A stretch of 64,000 nt of DNA from Azospirillum melinis (GCF_013340935.1 NZ_WHOS01000018.1:59079-123078), one strand, 5' to 3'. Positions 46,618 to 56,575 are shown, numbered from the stretch's first letter. Notes: a model not told the origin generated them from the letters alone. Numbers and translations: made by a program.

Positions 46618-48021
46618 TCACACCTTGTAGGCCAGCCGCAGCCCGCCCCAATGGCGTCCGCGCACGGTGACGGGAGCGGAGACGTCCTTCATCAGCGTGA
46701 ACTTCCCGCCGCCCATGTCGCGCCGGTAGGTCTGGAGCAGAAAGGGCTTGGTGCTGCGGCCGGCGGCCAGCCCGACGCGGTCGTTGAAGATGCGGCGGTT
46801 GCGGCAGTTGGCGGCGTTCCAGACCGGGTCGCGGCCCTGGGGCTGGCTGAACTGACGGTTGTGGGTGGGCAGATAGCCGTTCTCGTCCACCGCCACGCAG
46901 AAGACGATGCGGCCGTTGGCCGACAGCACCGGCTCCTGGATGCCGGGCAGGACGCGGTCGCACAGCTCGGTGTAGCGGGTCATCATCTGCTGCGGGGCCG
47001 ATCCGGCGACCGGCCGGTACTGGCGGTCGAACAGGTCGGATTCGCTGATGTCGCCGCGGGCCAGCGCATCCTCGAAGGCGGCGGAGACCTTCGCGGCGGC
47101 ATCCTTCACCGCGGCGATGAAGGGGGTGTCGACCGTCTCGATGTTCAGTTCGGCGGTAACGCCGATCAGCCGCTCGCTCATCCCGACCAGATTGTTCACC
47201 CGGTCGCGCGCCTGGGCCAGATTCTCGCTGGACAGCTTCACGCCCACCGCCAGATCGGCGATCTCGCGCTCCAGCTCACCGCAATTGCCGCCGATCTCGG
47301 CCGACGCGGCATCGATCTTGTCGGTCTCGCCGTTCAGCTCGCGCATGGCACGGCCGACGGTCTCGATCACCGTGCCGATGGCGGTGGTCCCTTCGCTGAC
47401 CGCGCGGGCCTTGGCGGCGCTGGCGGCGCTCTCCGCCATCAGGCGCTGCGCCTGCTCGTTCAGGGACTTCAGCGTCGCATCGATCTCGGTCGTCGCCTCG
47501 CTGGTCTTGGTGGACAGCGACTTCACCTCGTTCGCCACCACGGCGAAACCGCGCCCGGCATCGCCGGCGCGTGCCGCCTCGATGGTGGCATTCAACGCCA
47601 GCAGGTTGGTCTGCTTGGCGATGGTGAAGATCTCCTTGGCGACCTTGCCGACGCGGTCGAGCGCGTCGCGCAGCCCGGCGATCTGCCCTTCGATCCCCGT
47701 CACCGACGACACCAGGGAATGGATGTCGGACAATGACTTCTGCACGCGGTCGTGGGAACTGTCGACCTCCTGCCGCGCCTGTTCGGTGACCGAGCGCGCG
47801 ATGGCGGAGGCCTGGGAAATCCGGTCCGTGCTGCGCGACATCTTTGCGCCGGTGTCACGCAGTTGGGTGAACACCTCCGACTGGTGGGTGACGCGGGCGT
47901 TCACATCCTCGATGTGGCCGGCGATATCCGCGATCTCGATACCGAGATTGCCAGCCTCTTCCGCGATGTCCGCGATCAGATGCGGACGAAGCCCAAAGCC
48001 ACCATCCATTATGTTCACCAT
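46618..48021 (-). CDS. Soluble methyl-accepting chemotaxis protein with C-terminal sensor domain
   Basis: About 467 residues from the ATG at 48021; start uncertain, since no clear ribosome site is present and an ATG lies at 48009. No membrane segment is visible, so it should be cytoplasmic. The signalling hairpin with [20 protein letters not shown] is in the middle. The conserved C-terminal region, with [36 protein letters not shown] and [15 protein letters not shown], looks like a PAS/Cache-type sensor. This places the sensor after the signalling domain, the reverse of most receptors. Ligand unknown. Confidence 0.88.
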   Translation of the reverse strand: MVNIMDGGFGLRPHLIADIAEEAGNLGIEIADIAGHIEDVNARVTHQSEVFTQLRDTGAKMSRSTDRISQASAIARSVTEQARQEVDSSHDRVQKSLSDIHSLVSSVTGIEGQIAGLRDALDRVGKVAKEIFTIAKQTNLLALNATIEAARAGDAGRGFAVVANEVKSLSTKTSEATTEIDATLKSLNEQAQRLMAESAASAAKARAVSEGTTAIGTVIETVGRAMRELNGETDKIDAASAEIGGNCGELEREIADLAVGVKLSSENLAQARDRVNNLVGMSERLIGVTAELNIETVDTPFIAAVKDAAAKVSAAFEDALARGDISESDLFDRQYRPVAGSAPQQMMTRYTELCDRVLPGIQEPVLSANGRIVFCVAVDENGYLPTHNRQFSQPQGRDPVWNAANCRNRRIFNDRVGLAAGRSTKPFLLQTYRRDMGGGKFTLMKDVSAPVTVRGRHWGGLRLAYKV

Positions 48022-48254
48022 TCTTGCTGTTTTATAACCGAGCGCTTTCTCCCAAGAACTATTATTGCGCTTTTGATACAGATTCGCAACGAACGGGGTG
48101 ACCGAGTCGAACCCGGCACCCCTGTCCATTGGTAGGATACCTTAAGGAGAAGCTGCGCCCAGTGATTGTGCGGTAACAAAAGTTGGACGCGAAATGCGGG
48201 TTATCCCGCAATACGGTTCCGTATCACGGACTGGCTTGCGCAACTTTTCCGCCG

Positions 48255-49178
48255 TCAGCCGGCAATGCGGTGATCCAGCCTTTCGTCGACCAGACCGGCG
48301 GGCTCCTGATGGACCAGCACTTCGGCATTGGTGAAGGCGTCGCGCAGCCGCGTCTCCACCCGGTCGGCGATCTCGTGCGCGGCGGTCAGGGTCAGGCCGC
48401 CGTCCAGTTCCAGATGCAGCTCGATGAACCGGCCGGTGCCGGCATTGCGGGTGCGCAGGTCGTGCAGGCCGCGCACCCCCGGCTCTGCCAGTGCCAGTTC
48501 GGCGATGCGGTCGCGCTCCTCTTCCGCCAGTTCGCGGTCCATCAGCACGTCCAGCGCGTCGCGCGCCACGCCGCGGGCGCCGTTCAGCAGGAACAGCGCG
48601 ATGCCGATGCCGAACAGCGGGTCGACCACGGTCAGCCCGGTGGCCTCGGTCAGCAGGATGGCGACGATGACGGCACCGTTCATCAGCAGGTCGCCGGAAT
48701 AATGCAGCCGGTCCGCCCCGATGGCGACCGATCCCGTGGCACTCTGCACCCGGCGCTGGAAGGTGATCAGCCCGGCGGTCAGCAGGATCGACAGCAGCAT
48801 CACCGCGATGCCCATCGTCCCCTCGGCGATCGGCTCCGGCCGGACCAGCCGCCGCACCGCCTCGATGCTCAGCAGCACGGCGGAGCCGCCGATGAAGGCC
48901 GCCTGGGCAAGCGCCGCCAGCGCCTCCGCCTTGCCATGGCCGAACCGGTGGTTGGCATCGGCCGGGCGCAGGGCATGGCGGACCCCCAGCAGCGTCACCA
49001 CCGAGGCCATCAGGTCGGTGCAGGAATCGATCAGCGAGGACAGGATGCTGACCGACTCGGTCAGGAGATAGGCGCCCAGCTTCGCCGCGATCAGGGTGGA
49101 GGCCACCGACACGCTGGCATAGGTGGCGTAGCGGCGCAGGCGGTCCGCCGATGCCGCGTTTTCCGCATTGTCGCTCAC
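48255..49178 (-). CDS. Cation diffusion facilitator (FieF-like) metal efflux protein
   Basis: 307 residues with six membrane helices and a cytoplasmic tail. The metal-site motif in TM2 is SSLIDSCTDLMASVV; HRFGHGKAEALAALAQAAF follows, and TM5 has DRLHYSGDLLMNGAV with the second pair of metal residues. The FieF/ZitB group exports Zn, Fe or Mn using proton exchange; the exact metal is not clear. The GTG at 49178 has GGGGGG four bases before it. A longer frame to 49304 is not used. Confidence 0.92.
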   Translation of the reverse strand: MSDNAENAASADRLRRYATYASVSVASTLIAAKLGAYLLTESVSILSSLIDSCTDLMASVVTLLGVRHALRPADANHRFGHGKAEALAALAQAAFIGGSAVLLSIEAVRRLVRPEPIAEGTMGIAVMLLSILLTAGLITFQRRVQSATGSVAIGADRLHYSGDLLMNGAVIVAILLTEATGLTVVDPLFGIGIALFLLNGARGVARDALDVLMDRELAEEERDRIAELALAEPGVRGLHDLRTRNAGTGRFIELHLELDGGLTLTAAHEIADRVETRLRDAFTNAEVLVHQEPAGLVDERLDHRIAG

Positions 49179-49276
49179 TCGTCCCCCCACTCCGCAAGAC
49201 TGGCCGGCATGGCCGGCGCGACCGTAGCGGCCCGTCCTTACAGGTCGCTTACGGCCGCACCGCACTGAACTTCCCC

Positions 49277-49909
49277 TTACGGATAAAGATGCTCGGTCGT
49301 CCAACCCGGCGCATCGGCGTCCGTTCCGTCCGCCCGCTGGCCCTCCGCCCGCTGGAACACCAGCCGGTCATGCAGGCGGAACGGACGGTCGCGCCAGAAC
49401 TCGATGCGCGACGGCAGGACGCGGAAACCGGTCCAGTGCGGCGGCCGCGGCACCGTGCCGATGGCGTATTTGGCGGCGAACTGCGCGACGCGCTTCTCCA
49501 GCTCCCACCGGCCTTCCAGCGGGCGCGACTGCTGCGAGGCCCAGGCGCCGATCCGGCTGTCGCGCGGACGGCTCTCGAAATAGGCGTCGGCCTCGGCGTC
49601 GGTGACGATCTCCACCGGCCCCTCGACCCGCACCTGACGGCGCAGGCTCTTCCAGTGGAAGCACAGGGCGGCGTTCCGATTCGCCAGCAGCTGCGTGCCC
49701 TTCCGGCTCTCGGTGTTGGTGTAGAAGACGAAACCGCGCGGATCGATCCCCTTCAGCAGCACCATCCGCACCGACGGAATGCCGCTGGCGTCGGCCGTGG
49801 CCAGCGCCATGGCGTTGGGATCGTTGGGCTCGCTCTGCTCCGCCTCCCTCATCCAGTCGGCGAAGAGGTCATAGGGGGAGCGGGGATTGCGGTCGTTGCT
49901 GTCCGTCAT
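49277..49909 (-). CDS. pdxH: Pyridoxamine/pyridoxine 5'-phosphate oxidase
   Basis: FMN enzyme making pyridoxal phosphate. 210 residues. Visible family segments: [54 protein letters not shown] and [11 protein letters not shown]. The ATG at 49909 is the conserved start. The reading frame stays open for 570 more codons, but that is only the reverse of other genes. It is divergent from the glycine-zipper lipoprotein. Confidence 0.95.
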   Translation of the reverse strand: MTDSNDRNPRSPYDLFADWMREAEQSEPNDPNAMALATADASGIPSVRMVLLKGIDPRGFVFYTNTESRKGTQLLANRNAALCFHWKSLRRQVRVEGPVEIVTDAEADAYFESRPRDSRIGAWASQQSRPLEGRWELEKRVAQFAAKYAIGTVPRPPHWTGFRVLPSRIEFWRDRPFRLHDRLVFQRAEGQRADGTDADAPGWTTEHLYP

Positions 49910-50104
49910 TCCTGGGTCCTGTCTCGATGGGTCCAGCACCTCCGGGCGGGTGGCGCGCGGCCGGTGCGGGAGCGGGCTTTTGTGCAAAAGCGAAAGGGTC
50001 ACAGCCTCATCACAATTCACAGCAAGCATAGGGTCGCTTATATCACTGTCCACCGCGAAGCCACCGATTGGCTCCGCGGCAACCAACCTTTTCGAGGCGC
50101 AAGG

Positions 50105-50578
50105 ATGTTCGTGAAGAAAGTCGTTCCGGCCGTGATCGTCGTGGGCCTGCTGGCCGGGTGCCAGACGGGCGGGCAGAAGGAAACGGTCGGCACGGTCGGC
50201 GGCGCGGTCGCCGGCGGCCTGATCGGTTCGCAGATCGGCGGCGGAACGGGCAAGCTGGTGGCGACCGGCGTCGGCACGCTGCTGGGCGCCTTCATCGGCA
50301 AGGAGATCGGCGGTTCGCTCGACAAGGCCGATGCCGGCTATGCCGAGACCGCGGCCCGTCAGGCCTATGCCGCTCCGGTCGGCGACCGCATCAACTGGAA
50401 CAACCCGCAGTCGGGCAATTCCGGCACAATCGTGACCACCCGCGACGGCTACAGCAACACCGGCACCTATTGCCGCGAATTCCAGCAGACCATCGTGGTC
50501 AAGGGGCGGACGGAGCAGGCCTACGGAACCGCTTGCAAACAGGCCGACGGTACGTGGAAGATCATCGGCAACTCGTAA
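50105..50578 (+). CDS. Glycine-zipper lipoprotein (17-kDa surface antigen family)
   Basis: 157 residues. The lipobox LLAGC places the acylated Cys at residue 19. A glycine-zipper segment follows ([20 protein letters not shown], then [20 protein letters not shown]), and the C-terminal domain contains [20 protein letters not shown] and [14 protein letters not shown]. This matches the rickettsial 17-kDa antigen/RT0821-type outer-membrane lipoproteins. AAGGATG supplies the ribosome site and start. Confidence 0.9.
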   Translation: MFVKKVVPAVIVVGLLAGCQTGGQKETVGTVGGAVAGGLIGSQIGGGTGKLVATGVGTLLGAFIGKEIGGSLDKADAGYAETAARQAYAAPVGDRINWNNPQSGNSGTIVTTRDGYSNTGTYCREFQQTIVVKGRTEQAYGTACKQADGTWKIIGNS

Positions 50579-50629
50579 CACCGCCGACCCGCAACCTTTG
50601 AGCCCCCCTGGGGCGGGAAATCTCTGCCC

Positions 50630-51595
50630 GTGGCTACGCGCGATCCCTACAGCGTTCTCGGCGTCAGCCGGTCCGCCAGTGCCGACGACATCAAGAAGGC
50701 ATACCGCAAGCTCGCCAAGCAGCATCACCCGGACCTGAAGCCGGGCGACGCCGCCAACGAAGAGCGGTTCAAGGAAATCTCGGCCGCCTACACGCTGCTG
50801 TCGGATGCCGAGAAGCGCGCCCGCTTCGACCGCGGGGAGATCGACCCGTCGGGGCAGGAACGGCACGCGGGCTTCGGCTCGCGCGGCCGGACCGCCGGCA
50901 GCCGCGGCAAGGCCTACAGCAGCACCGCCGACGACAGCTTCTTCGGCGGCGGCGACGACTGGTTCTCCGACCTGTTCGGCGGCGGCCGGCGCCGCCCCGG
51001 CGGGCCGGGTGCCGGAGCGGGGGCCGGCGCGGGCGGCTCCGCCGGGCCGAAGGTGCGGGGCAGCGACATCTCCTATTCCGTCACCGTCCCCTTCATCGAG
51101 GCGGCGAATGGGTCGAAGCGCCGCATCAACCTGTCCAACGGCAAGAGCATCGACGTCGCCATTCCGCCGGGGACGGAGAACGAGTCGAAGCTGCGCCTGA
51201 AGGGCCAGGGTCTGCCCGGCATGGGCGGCATGCCCAACGGCGACGCCATCGTCGAGGTGCATGTCGAATCCCACCCCTTCTTCACCCGGCAGGACAGCGA
51301 CATCCATGTCGAGGTGCCGATCACCCTGAACGAGGCGGTTCTGGGCGCGACCGTCAATGTCCCGACGATCAGCGGCAAGGTCGCGGTGAAGGTGCCGCCG
51401 GGCGCCAACACCGGTTCCGTGCTGCGCCTGCGCGGCAAGGGCGTGGTCAACCAGGCCACCAAGCAGCCGGGCGACCAGTATGTGAAGCTGAAGGTCGTCC
51501 TGCCCGACCCGCCCGACGGCGAGCTGGTCAAGTTCGTCGAGGAATGGGCGAAGACCCGCAGCTACGACGTCCGCAAGAAGGCCGGGCTGGAGTAA
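50630..51595 (+). CDS. DnaJ-class (CbpA-like) co-chaperone
   Basis: 321 residues. The J-domain begins [20 protein letters not shown] and contains the HPD tripeptide in [12 protein letters not shown] Gly-rich region follows, then two DnaJ C-terminal substrate domains. The cysteine-rich zinc region of true DnaJ is missing, so it is CbpA-like and works with DnaK. It starts at GTG 50630. It is convergent with the BrkB-family gene. Confidence 0.93.
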   Translation: MATRDPYSVLGVSRSASADDIKKAYRKLAKQHHPDLKPGDAANEERFKEISAAYTLLSDAEKRARFDRGEIDPSGQERHAGFGSRGRTAGSRGKAYSSTADDSFFGGGDDWFSDLFGGGRRRPGGPGAGAGAGAGGSAGPKVRGSDISYSVTVPFIEAANGSKRRINLSNGKSIDVAIPPGTENESKLRLKGQGLPGMGGMPNGDAIVEVHVESHPFFTRQDSDIHVEVPITLNEAVLGATVNVPTISGKVAVKVPPGANTGSVLRLRGKGVVNQATKQPGDQYVKLKVVLPDPPDGELVKFVEEWAKTRSYDVRKKAGLE

Positions 51596-51665
51596 CCGCC
51601 GGCGCCGGGTTTCCCTCACCCCTCAGGGCGCAGAACCGCTTCGGCCCTCGGCCACTGCCTGCCCC

Positions 51666-53036
51666 CTATTTCTTCACCGCCCGCAGCGGCACCGGCCCGG
51701 CGCCTGCCTGTCCCGCCCCTTGCCCCGCCGGCTGACCTTCCGGCGGCGGATCGTCGTTCAGCAGGGTCTTCAGCGGCACATTCAGCAGATCGCCCTGCCG
51801 CGCCTCGGCGGCGTCCAGCAGGCGGGCGGTGCGCTCCTGCCAGGGCAAATCCAGGCCGCCCAGGCCATGGACGGAGCCGCGCATGCCGATGCCCAGCGCC
51901 TTCATCAGCTCCAGCAGGGTCGCCTCGCCCATGTCGCGGGTGACCACCCAGGCGTCGCGGGTGGTGTGGGCCACCCAATGGGCATCGCGCAGCTGTTCCA
52001 GGATGCCGTCGATCAGCAGCGTGCCCACCGGCACCCGCCCGACCAGCGTGCGGCGGCGCATGCCGACACCGAGCCGGCTCGCCTCCATCAGCTCATGCAG
52101 GACGGCCAGCGCCAGCGCCAGCCGCTGGGCCGGCAGCAGCCCCTCCATGCCGCCGCGGGTGACCTTGCCCGCCCGCCATTCCGGCAGCGACGCGGCGACC
52201 ACCGCGCCGAACAGCACCGTTGACCACGCGATGTAGAGCCAGAACAGGAAGATCGGCACCACCGACAGGGCGCCGTAGATGGTCTGGTAGGCCGGGTATT
52301 CGCGCATGTACCAGCCGAAGATCGCCTTCGACCCTTCCAGCAGGATGGAGCCGATGGCCCCGCCGCACAGCGCGTCCAGCCAGAACACATCCCGATTCGG
52401 AATGATCAGATACAGCAGCGAGCATCCGACCAGCTGCAAGGCGAAGGGCAGCAGCATGCCGATCCCCGCCAGCGGATGGACAACCCCTTCCAGATGCGCC
52501 ACCTCCAGCGCCGTCCACAGCGTGCTGGACAGGGACAGGCTGGCGCCAGCGAACAGCGGAGTCAGCGACACCACCGCCCAGAAGGACAGGATGCGCGTCA
52601 CGTAGGACCGCGGCTCGCGCACGCGCCAGACCGTGGCGAAGGACCCTTCGATGGTCCAGATCAGCAGCACCGCCGACACCGCCAGCCCGATCACGCCGAA
52701 AATCGGCATCTGGCCGGCGTTCGCCATGAAACGGCCGAGATATTCCAGGATCGCGTCGCCGATCTCCGGCACCAGATTCTTGACCAGCGCAGTCTGGATC
52801 CGCAGCTGCAGGGCGCTGAAGGCCGGGAAGGCGGAGAAGATGGCGAAGCCGATGGTCATCATCGGCACGATGGCCAGCAGCGAGGTGTAGGTCAGCGCCG
52901 CCGCGGTCTGGAAGCAGTTGTCGTTGTAGAAGCGCAGCATGGAATGACCGAAGAAGCCGCCAAGCTCCCGCAGGCCGGTCAGAATGCGGCTGCGCTCCTC
53001 CTCCTCGCGGCCAGGATTGTCCTTAGGATGAGACAT
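51666..53036 (-). CDS. YihY/BrkB-family inner-membrane protein
   Basis: 456 residues from the ATG at 53036. Six membrane helices: AAALTYTSLLAIVPMMTIGF, then FGVIGLAVSAVLLIWTIEG and ILSFWAVVSLTPLFAGASL, further on PIFLFWLYIAWSTVLFGAVV. This is the pattern of the former 'ribonuclease BN/BrkB' family, now considered transport or envelope proteins. A C-terminal cytosolic extension of about 170 residues resembles a winged-helix-type domain and ends in Pro/Ala-rich sequence. Divergent from fabI. Confidence 0.92.
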   Translation of the reverse strand: MSHPKDNPGREEEERSRILTGLRELGGFFGHSMLRFYNDNCFQTAAALTYTSLLAIVPMMTIGFAIFSAFPAFSALQLRIQTALVKNLVPEIGDAILEYLGRFMANAGQMPIFGVIGLAVSAVLLIWTIEGSFATVWRVREPRSYVTRILSFWAVVSLTPLFAGASLSLSSTLWTALEVAHLEGVVHPLAGIGMLLPFALQLVGCSLLYLIIPNRDVFWLDALCGGAIGSILLEGSKAIFGWYMREYPAYQTIYGALSVVPIFLFWLYIAWSTVLFGAVVAASLPEWRAGKVTRGGMEGLLPAQRLALALAVLHELMEASRLGVGMRRRTLVGRVPVGTLLIDGILEQLRDAHWVAHTTRDAWVVTRDMGEATLLELMKALGIGMRGSVHGLGGLDLPWQERTARLLDAAEARQGDLLNVPLKTLLNDDPPPEGQPAGQGAGQAGAGPVPLRAVKK

Positions 53037-53154
53037 GCGACGCCTCCTGCGGCAAGACAGCCCGCGTCGGTTTGACCGTTGAGCGCTTTCGTGTAGGATG
53101 CGCCCCACTTTTCGCGGCTGGAGCCGCAGCACATCCGTCGTTCACGAGGTTCCG

Positions 53155-54003
53155 ATGTCCAATCCGATGCCGCTCATGGCCGGCAAGCGTGGCCTGATCA
53201 TGGGCGTGGCCAACGATCGTTCGATCGCCTGGGGGATCGCCTCCGCCCTGGCCCAGCACGGGGCGGAGCTTGCCTTCACCTACCAGGGCGACGCGCTGCT
53301 GAAGCGGGTGAAGCCGCTGGCCGAACAGGTCGGCGCCAAGCTGGTCCTGCCCTGCGACGTCACGGACGAGGCCAGCATCGACGCGACCTTCGCCGCCATC
53401 GAACAGGACTGGGGCAAGCTGGACTTCGTGGTTCATGCCATCGCCTTTTCCGACAAGAACGAGCTGGACGGGCTGTACCTGGACACCACGCGGGCCAACT
53501 TCCTGCGCACCATGGACATCTCCTGCTACTCCTTCACCGCGGTGGCGCAGCGCGCCGTGCCGCTGATGAAGGACGGCGGCAGCCTGCTTACCCTATCCTA
53601 CTATGGCGCCGAGCGCGTCATGCCCCATTACAACGTGATGGGCGTCGCCAAGGCCGCGCTGGAAGCCAGCGTGCGCTATCTGGCAGTCGATCTGGGTGGC
53701 CGCAACATCCGTGTCAACGCCATCTCCGCCGGTCCGATCAAGACTCTGGCCGCCAGCGGCATCGGCGACTTCCGCTATATCCTGAAGTGGAACGAGCTGA
53801 ACGCCCCGCTGAAGCGCAACGTCACCATCCAGGAGGTCGGCGGCGCCGGCCTGTTCCTGATGTCCGACCTGGGCAGCGGCGTCACCGGCGAGGTGATGCA
53901 TGTCGACAGCGGCTATCACACCGTCGGCATGGTCGCGGTGGACGAGGTGGCCGAAGTCGCCAGCCTGCTCGGCTCGCTGGGCGGCACGCCGAAGGCCGGC
54001 TGA
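53155..54003 (+). CDS. fabI: Enoyl-ACP reductase FabI
   Basis: NADH-dependent final step of each fatty-acid elongation cycle; target of triclosan in this family. 282 residues. NAD-binding segment GVANDRSIAWGIASALAQ; catalytic Tyr/Lys in SYYGAERVMPHYNVMGVAKA; SAGPIKTLAASGIGDF is also typical. The C-terminal 15 or so residues extend beyond E. coli FabI. The ATG at 53155 (MSNPMPLMAGKRG) is used. A terminator follows. Confidence 0.96.
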   Translation: MSNPMPLMAGKRGLIMGVANDRSIAWGIASALAQHGAELAFTYQGDALLKRVKPLAEQVGAKLVLPCDVTDEASIDATFAAIEQDWGKLDFVVHAIAFSDKNELDGLYLDTTRANFLRTMDISCYSFTAVAQRAVPLMKDGGSLLTLSYYGAERVMPHYNVMGVAKAALEASVRYLAVDLGGRNIRVNAISAGPIKTLAASGIGDFRYILKWNELNAPLKRNVTIQEVGGAGLFLMSDLGSGVTGEVMHVDSGYHTVGMVAVDEVAEVASLLGSLGGTPKAG

Positions 54004-54075
54004 GGCCGGAGCGGCCCCGGTCGGTTGACCCATTTGGTTGAGCGGCCGCAAGGTGCGCGCAATCGCATGGTGAGG

Positions 54076-54104
54076 AGAGGGATCGGTCCGCCGATCCCTC
54101 TTTG
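54076..54104 (+). terminator. Intrinsic terminator of fabI
   Basis: Eleven-bp perfect stem AGAGGGATCGG/CCGATCCCTCT with a four-base loop, followed by TTTGCGTTTG, 70 bases after the fabI stop. Confidence 0.85.
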
Positions 54105-54161
54105 CGTTTGCGAATGCGGCGTTTATGATTTGAGAAATATTCGCGGGATTGGGTAATATTC

Positions 54162-55325
54162 ATGCGCGCTCGCAAGAAAATGGACTCGGTTTCTCCGATC
54201 CTTGAGCAGATCCTTTATGGCGGTTCCAGCGTGTCGATGAATCTCATCGGCATCACGCGCGAGATCCCGGAAGAGCAGCGCATGTTCAAGGCTCAGGGCC
54301 TGAACAACTGCATCCTCTTCAAATACCCGAACTTCGACGACCGCGATGACGACGGGGGCGATCCCATCGCCGAGGACGAGGAACTGGAGGGCGGCGAGCG
54401 CCCGGTCGAAACCGGGATCTATGTGCCGCACAACGCCAAGGCGCCGGAGGGCGGCGGAGTCGCCGTCTATCTCCGCGGCCGCAACAGTGCCGCCCTGCTG
54501 GAAGAGCAGTTCGGCATCAAGCACGGGCCGCAGGAAAACGGCATCATCGGCGACATGAAGATGCTCCAGATGATCGACGACGTGCCGTCGCTCGACGCCT
54601 TCCTGCTGAAGACCTGCTTCGAGGCGGAGAAGATCAACGTCGATCCGCGCCACTGGCTGATCTCCAACGAGGAGGATCACCAGCTCCGCCGCCTGATCCG
54701 CGCGCGCATCGAGCCGATCGTCCGCAAGGCGCTGTCGGGCAGCCAGGGCAGTGCCGGAAGCGTCGAACGCTTCCTGGAGGCGATCTGGAACCCCAACCTG
54801 GAAGAGGCCGGCCTGTTCGTCTCCGCCTTCGGCATCGAGCGGTCGGAGGCCGACACCATCTTCAGCGCGTGGAAGGGCACGACCTTCTACGAATACCAGC
54901 TGCGCCGCATCGCCCCGCGCGCCCGCACCATCCTGACCTGGCTGAAGTCGCGCGAGTGCATCCCGGTCGACATCCGCATGCACAAGCCCTACGAGACCCA
55001 GCTGCTGATGCACATCGAGAAGGTGGGCAAGCTGCTGGAGACGACGCTGCTCGACATCCGCACCATCCTGTCGGATTACGAAACCTCCTTCAGCAGCTTC
55101 ATGGCCGGCCAGCCGGAACCGTTCCGCGACTATCTGCGCAGCATCCGGTCGCGCTACTGGCTGCTCGGCTACTGCGTGTCCGCGCTCACCAGCGTCGCCC
55201 ATCTCGACGCCCGTTGCATGAAGAACACGCCGTCGCGCAAGCTGTACTTCGAAGGCATGCAGAAGCTGCTGCGCCAGTTCGACGTGGCGCTAGACCGCCG
55301 GCGCGAGCAGAAGGGCTCCCTTTGA
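54162..55325 (+). CDS. Conserved-looking hypothetical protein beside the TIR island
   Basis: 387 residues from the ATG at 54162 (a later ATG at 54180, MDSVSPILEQ, is possible). GC-rich codon use matches the host chromosome. Helical, soluble, without signal or membrane segment. Notable regions are SMNLIGITREIPEEQRMFKA, an acidic stretch with FDDRDDDGGDPIAEDEELE, ENGIIGDMKMLQMIDDVPS and ILSDYETSFSSFMAGQPEPF. I do not recognise the family. It lies between fabI and the AT-rich TIR gene. Confidence 0.7.
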   Translation: MRARKKMDSVSPILEQILYGGSSVSMNLIGITREIPEEQRMFKAQGLNNCILFKYPNFDDRDDDGGDPIAEDEELEGGERPVETGIYVPHNAKAPEGGGVAVYLRGRNSAALLEEQFGIKHGPQENGIIGDMKMLQMIDDVPSLDAFLLKTCFEAEKINVDPRHWLISNEEDHQLRRLIRARIEPIVRKALSGSQGSAGSVERFLEAIWNPNLEEAGLFVSAFGIERSEADTIFSAWKGTTFYEYQLRRIAPRARTILTWLKSRECIPVDIRMHKPYETQLLMHIEKVGKLLETTLLDIRTILSDYETSFSSFMAGQPEPFRDYLRSIRSRYWLLGYCVSALTSVAHLDARCMKNTPSRKLYFEGMQKLLRQFDVALDRRREQKGSL

Positions 55326-55504
55326 AGTTCTTCCCTTCGCCTGGTGCCTTCCCTTATTGGATGCGATCAGGCGAAGGAAGACTCTACACAGCACTAACAA
55401 TCAACTTCCTTTTCGAAGTCTCGCAGAGACTTGCAAGAAAATATTACAAGGCGATTTTCTGGTGAGCTTGAGATAAAATATTTAACATAAGTCAGAGAGG
55501 CGGA
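55326..55504. other. Left border and leader of the AT-rich island
   Basis: The base composition switches here from GC-rich to AT-rich. An inverted repeat (TTCGCCTG near 55336-55343 with CAGGCGAA near 55368-55375) marks the edge. A second perfect palindrome, AAGTCTC-GCA-GAGACTT (55416-55432), lies about 70 bases before the TIR gene and could be an operator. AGAGAGG precedes the TIR start. Confidence 0.6.
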
Positions 55505-56392
55505 ATGCTTTATGAACTAGATATTCTTCAAACAAGATTGTCCTCTTTCTTTTTTGGCCATTATTTAAGATTTGGCAACGATTTCCAAGTTAGCTATGGA
55601 AATCTAAAGGGAGAAAACACACAAATTCTCGCAAAGACGCATATTTCTGTTATTATAGATATAAAACATGGTCATAAGTTCTACGCAATGGCTATTTCAG
55701 ATTTTGGGCAACATTGGAAATTCTTTGCTGACATCGGAATCCGCCAGTTCTCGAAAGAGGTTGACGCAAACATTCATTTAGAATGGGGGTATACTCGACT
55801 GGATTGGGAGGACAATATTACGGACGCGCCGTTTACGAAATCAGTGTATGTGTTTACTGATGAGTTAACAGTCCCAAAGCAAGAAATAATACAAGGCTTT
55901 AAGCTTAGAGGATTAACCGTTCGCATTTTTGACAACAAAAGGTGGAATACCATGAGTAATAATAAATTACCCGAAGCATTTATTTCCCATGATAGCAGAG
56001 ACAAAGAGGATTTAGTGCGCCCGCTGGTCAGCAGCTTAAATCTAATGGGCGTCAAGATTTGGTACGATGAGTTTAGTTTGGAAGTTGGAGATAGCCTATC
56101 CGGGCAGATAGATAAGGGTCTTCGTTCTTGTAACTATGCAATTGTGGTCGTTAGCAAAAATTTTTTATCTAATAAAAAGTGGGCATCATCGGAATTAGAT
56201 GCACTACTCAATCGCTACGCATATGGAGGCGGAACCAAATTCATATTGCCTGTTTGGCACAATGTGGAACAACATGATGTAGCAGAAAGATCGCCGATCC
56301 TATCTAATATTGTTGCCGTTAATTCTTCGATGGGGATTGATAAATTAGCTGACAGGCTATTTACCGCTATCAGGGGTGAAAAACTGATTTAG
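55505..56392 (+). CDS. TIR-domain protein with unrecognised N-terminal domain
   Basis: 295 residues, strikingly AT-rich compared with all neighbours. Residues from about 155 form a bacterial TIR domain of the TIR_2 type: PEAFISHDSRDKEDLVRPLV, then GVKIWYDEFSLEVGDSLSGQ, YAIVVVSKNFLSNKKWASSE and the conserved E in KWASSELDALLNR, the presumed NADase catalytic glutamate. The N-terminal 150 residues (LDILQTRLSSFFFGHYLRFG; HISVIIDIKHGHKFYAMAIS) do not match anything I know and may be a sensor. Many bacterial TIR proteins deplete NAD or make signalling nucleotides in phage defence. No partner (ThsA, SAVED, nuclease) is beside it. Confidence 0.88.
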   Translation: MLYELDILQTRLSSFFFGHYLRFGNDFQVSYGNLKGENTQILAKTHISVIIDIKHGHKFYAMAISDFGQHWKFFADIGIRQFSKEVDANIHLEWGYTRLDWEDNITDAPFTKSVYVFTDELTVPKQEIIQGFKLRGLTVRIFDNKRWNTMSNNKLPEAFISHDSRDKEDLVRPLVSSLNLMGVKIWYDEFSLEVGDSLSGQIDKGLRSCNYAIVVVSKNFLSNKKWASSELDALLNRYAYGGGTKFILPVWHNVEQHDVAERSPILSNIVAVNSSMGIDKLADRLFTAIRGEKLI

Positions 56393-56575
56393 ATGTCCAA
56401 TCAAAAAACATGCTTACTCTCACTTTCTACGAGGCAGAGGTTATCCTGTTTTACCATGGCTATCCACGACGAGCCATAGTAGCGAAGTTAGCAGCCACGA
56501 CACTTCTCTATTCCCTATTAGTAAGATTTGATACCAATCGAAGAGACCGTCACTCTCCCGTTACTAAACTGACAA
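56393..56575. other. Right border of the AT-rich island
   Basis: AT-rich sequence after the TIR stop, up to the ftsH terminator. An open frame begins at 56410, but its latter part lies over the ftsH terminator and coding region, so I do not count it. No flanking direct repeat or integrase was seen by eye. Confidence 0.5.

Noticed and set aside
48095..48122. tRNA-like fragment near the soluble chemoreceptor start
   Set aside because: GTTCGACT resembles a T-loop, but stems do not pair as a cloverleaf; only a short hairpin is supported.
49910..51619. Long minus-strand open frame continuing upstream of pdxH
   Set aside because: It runs opposite the lipoprotein and DnaJ-like genes and has no domain; it is a GC-rich shadow frame.
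55505..56392. Thoeris, CBASS or Pycsar system around the TIR gene
   Set aside because: No ThsA-like, cyclase or SAVED partner is adjacent; only one effector gene is present.
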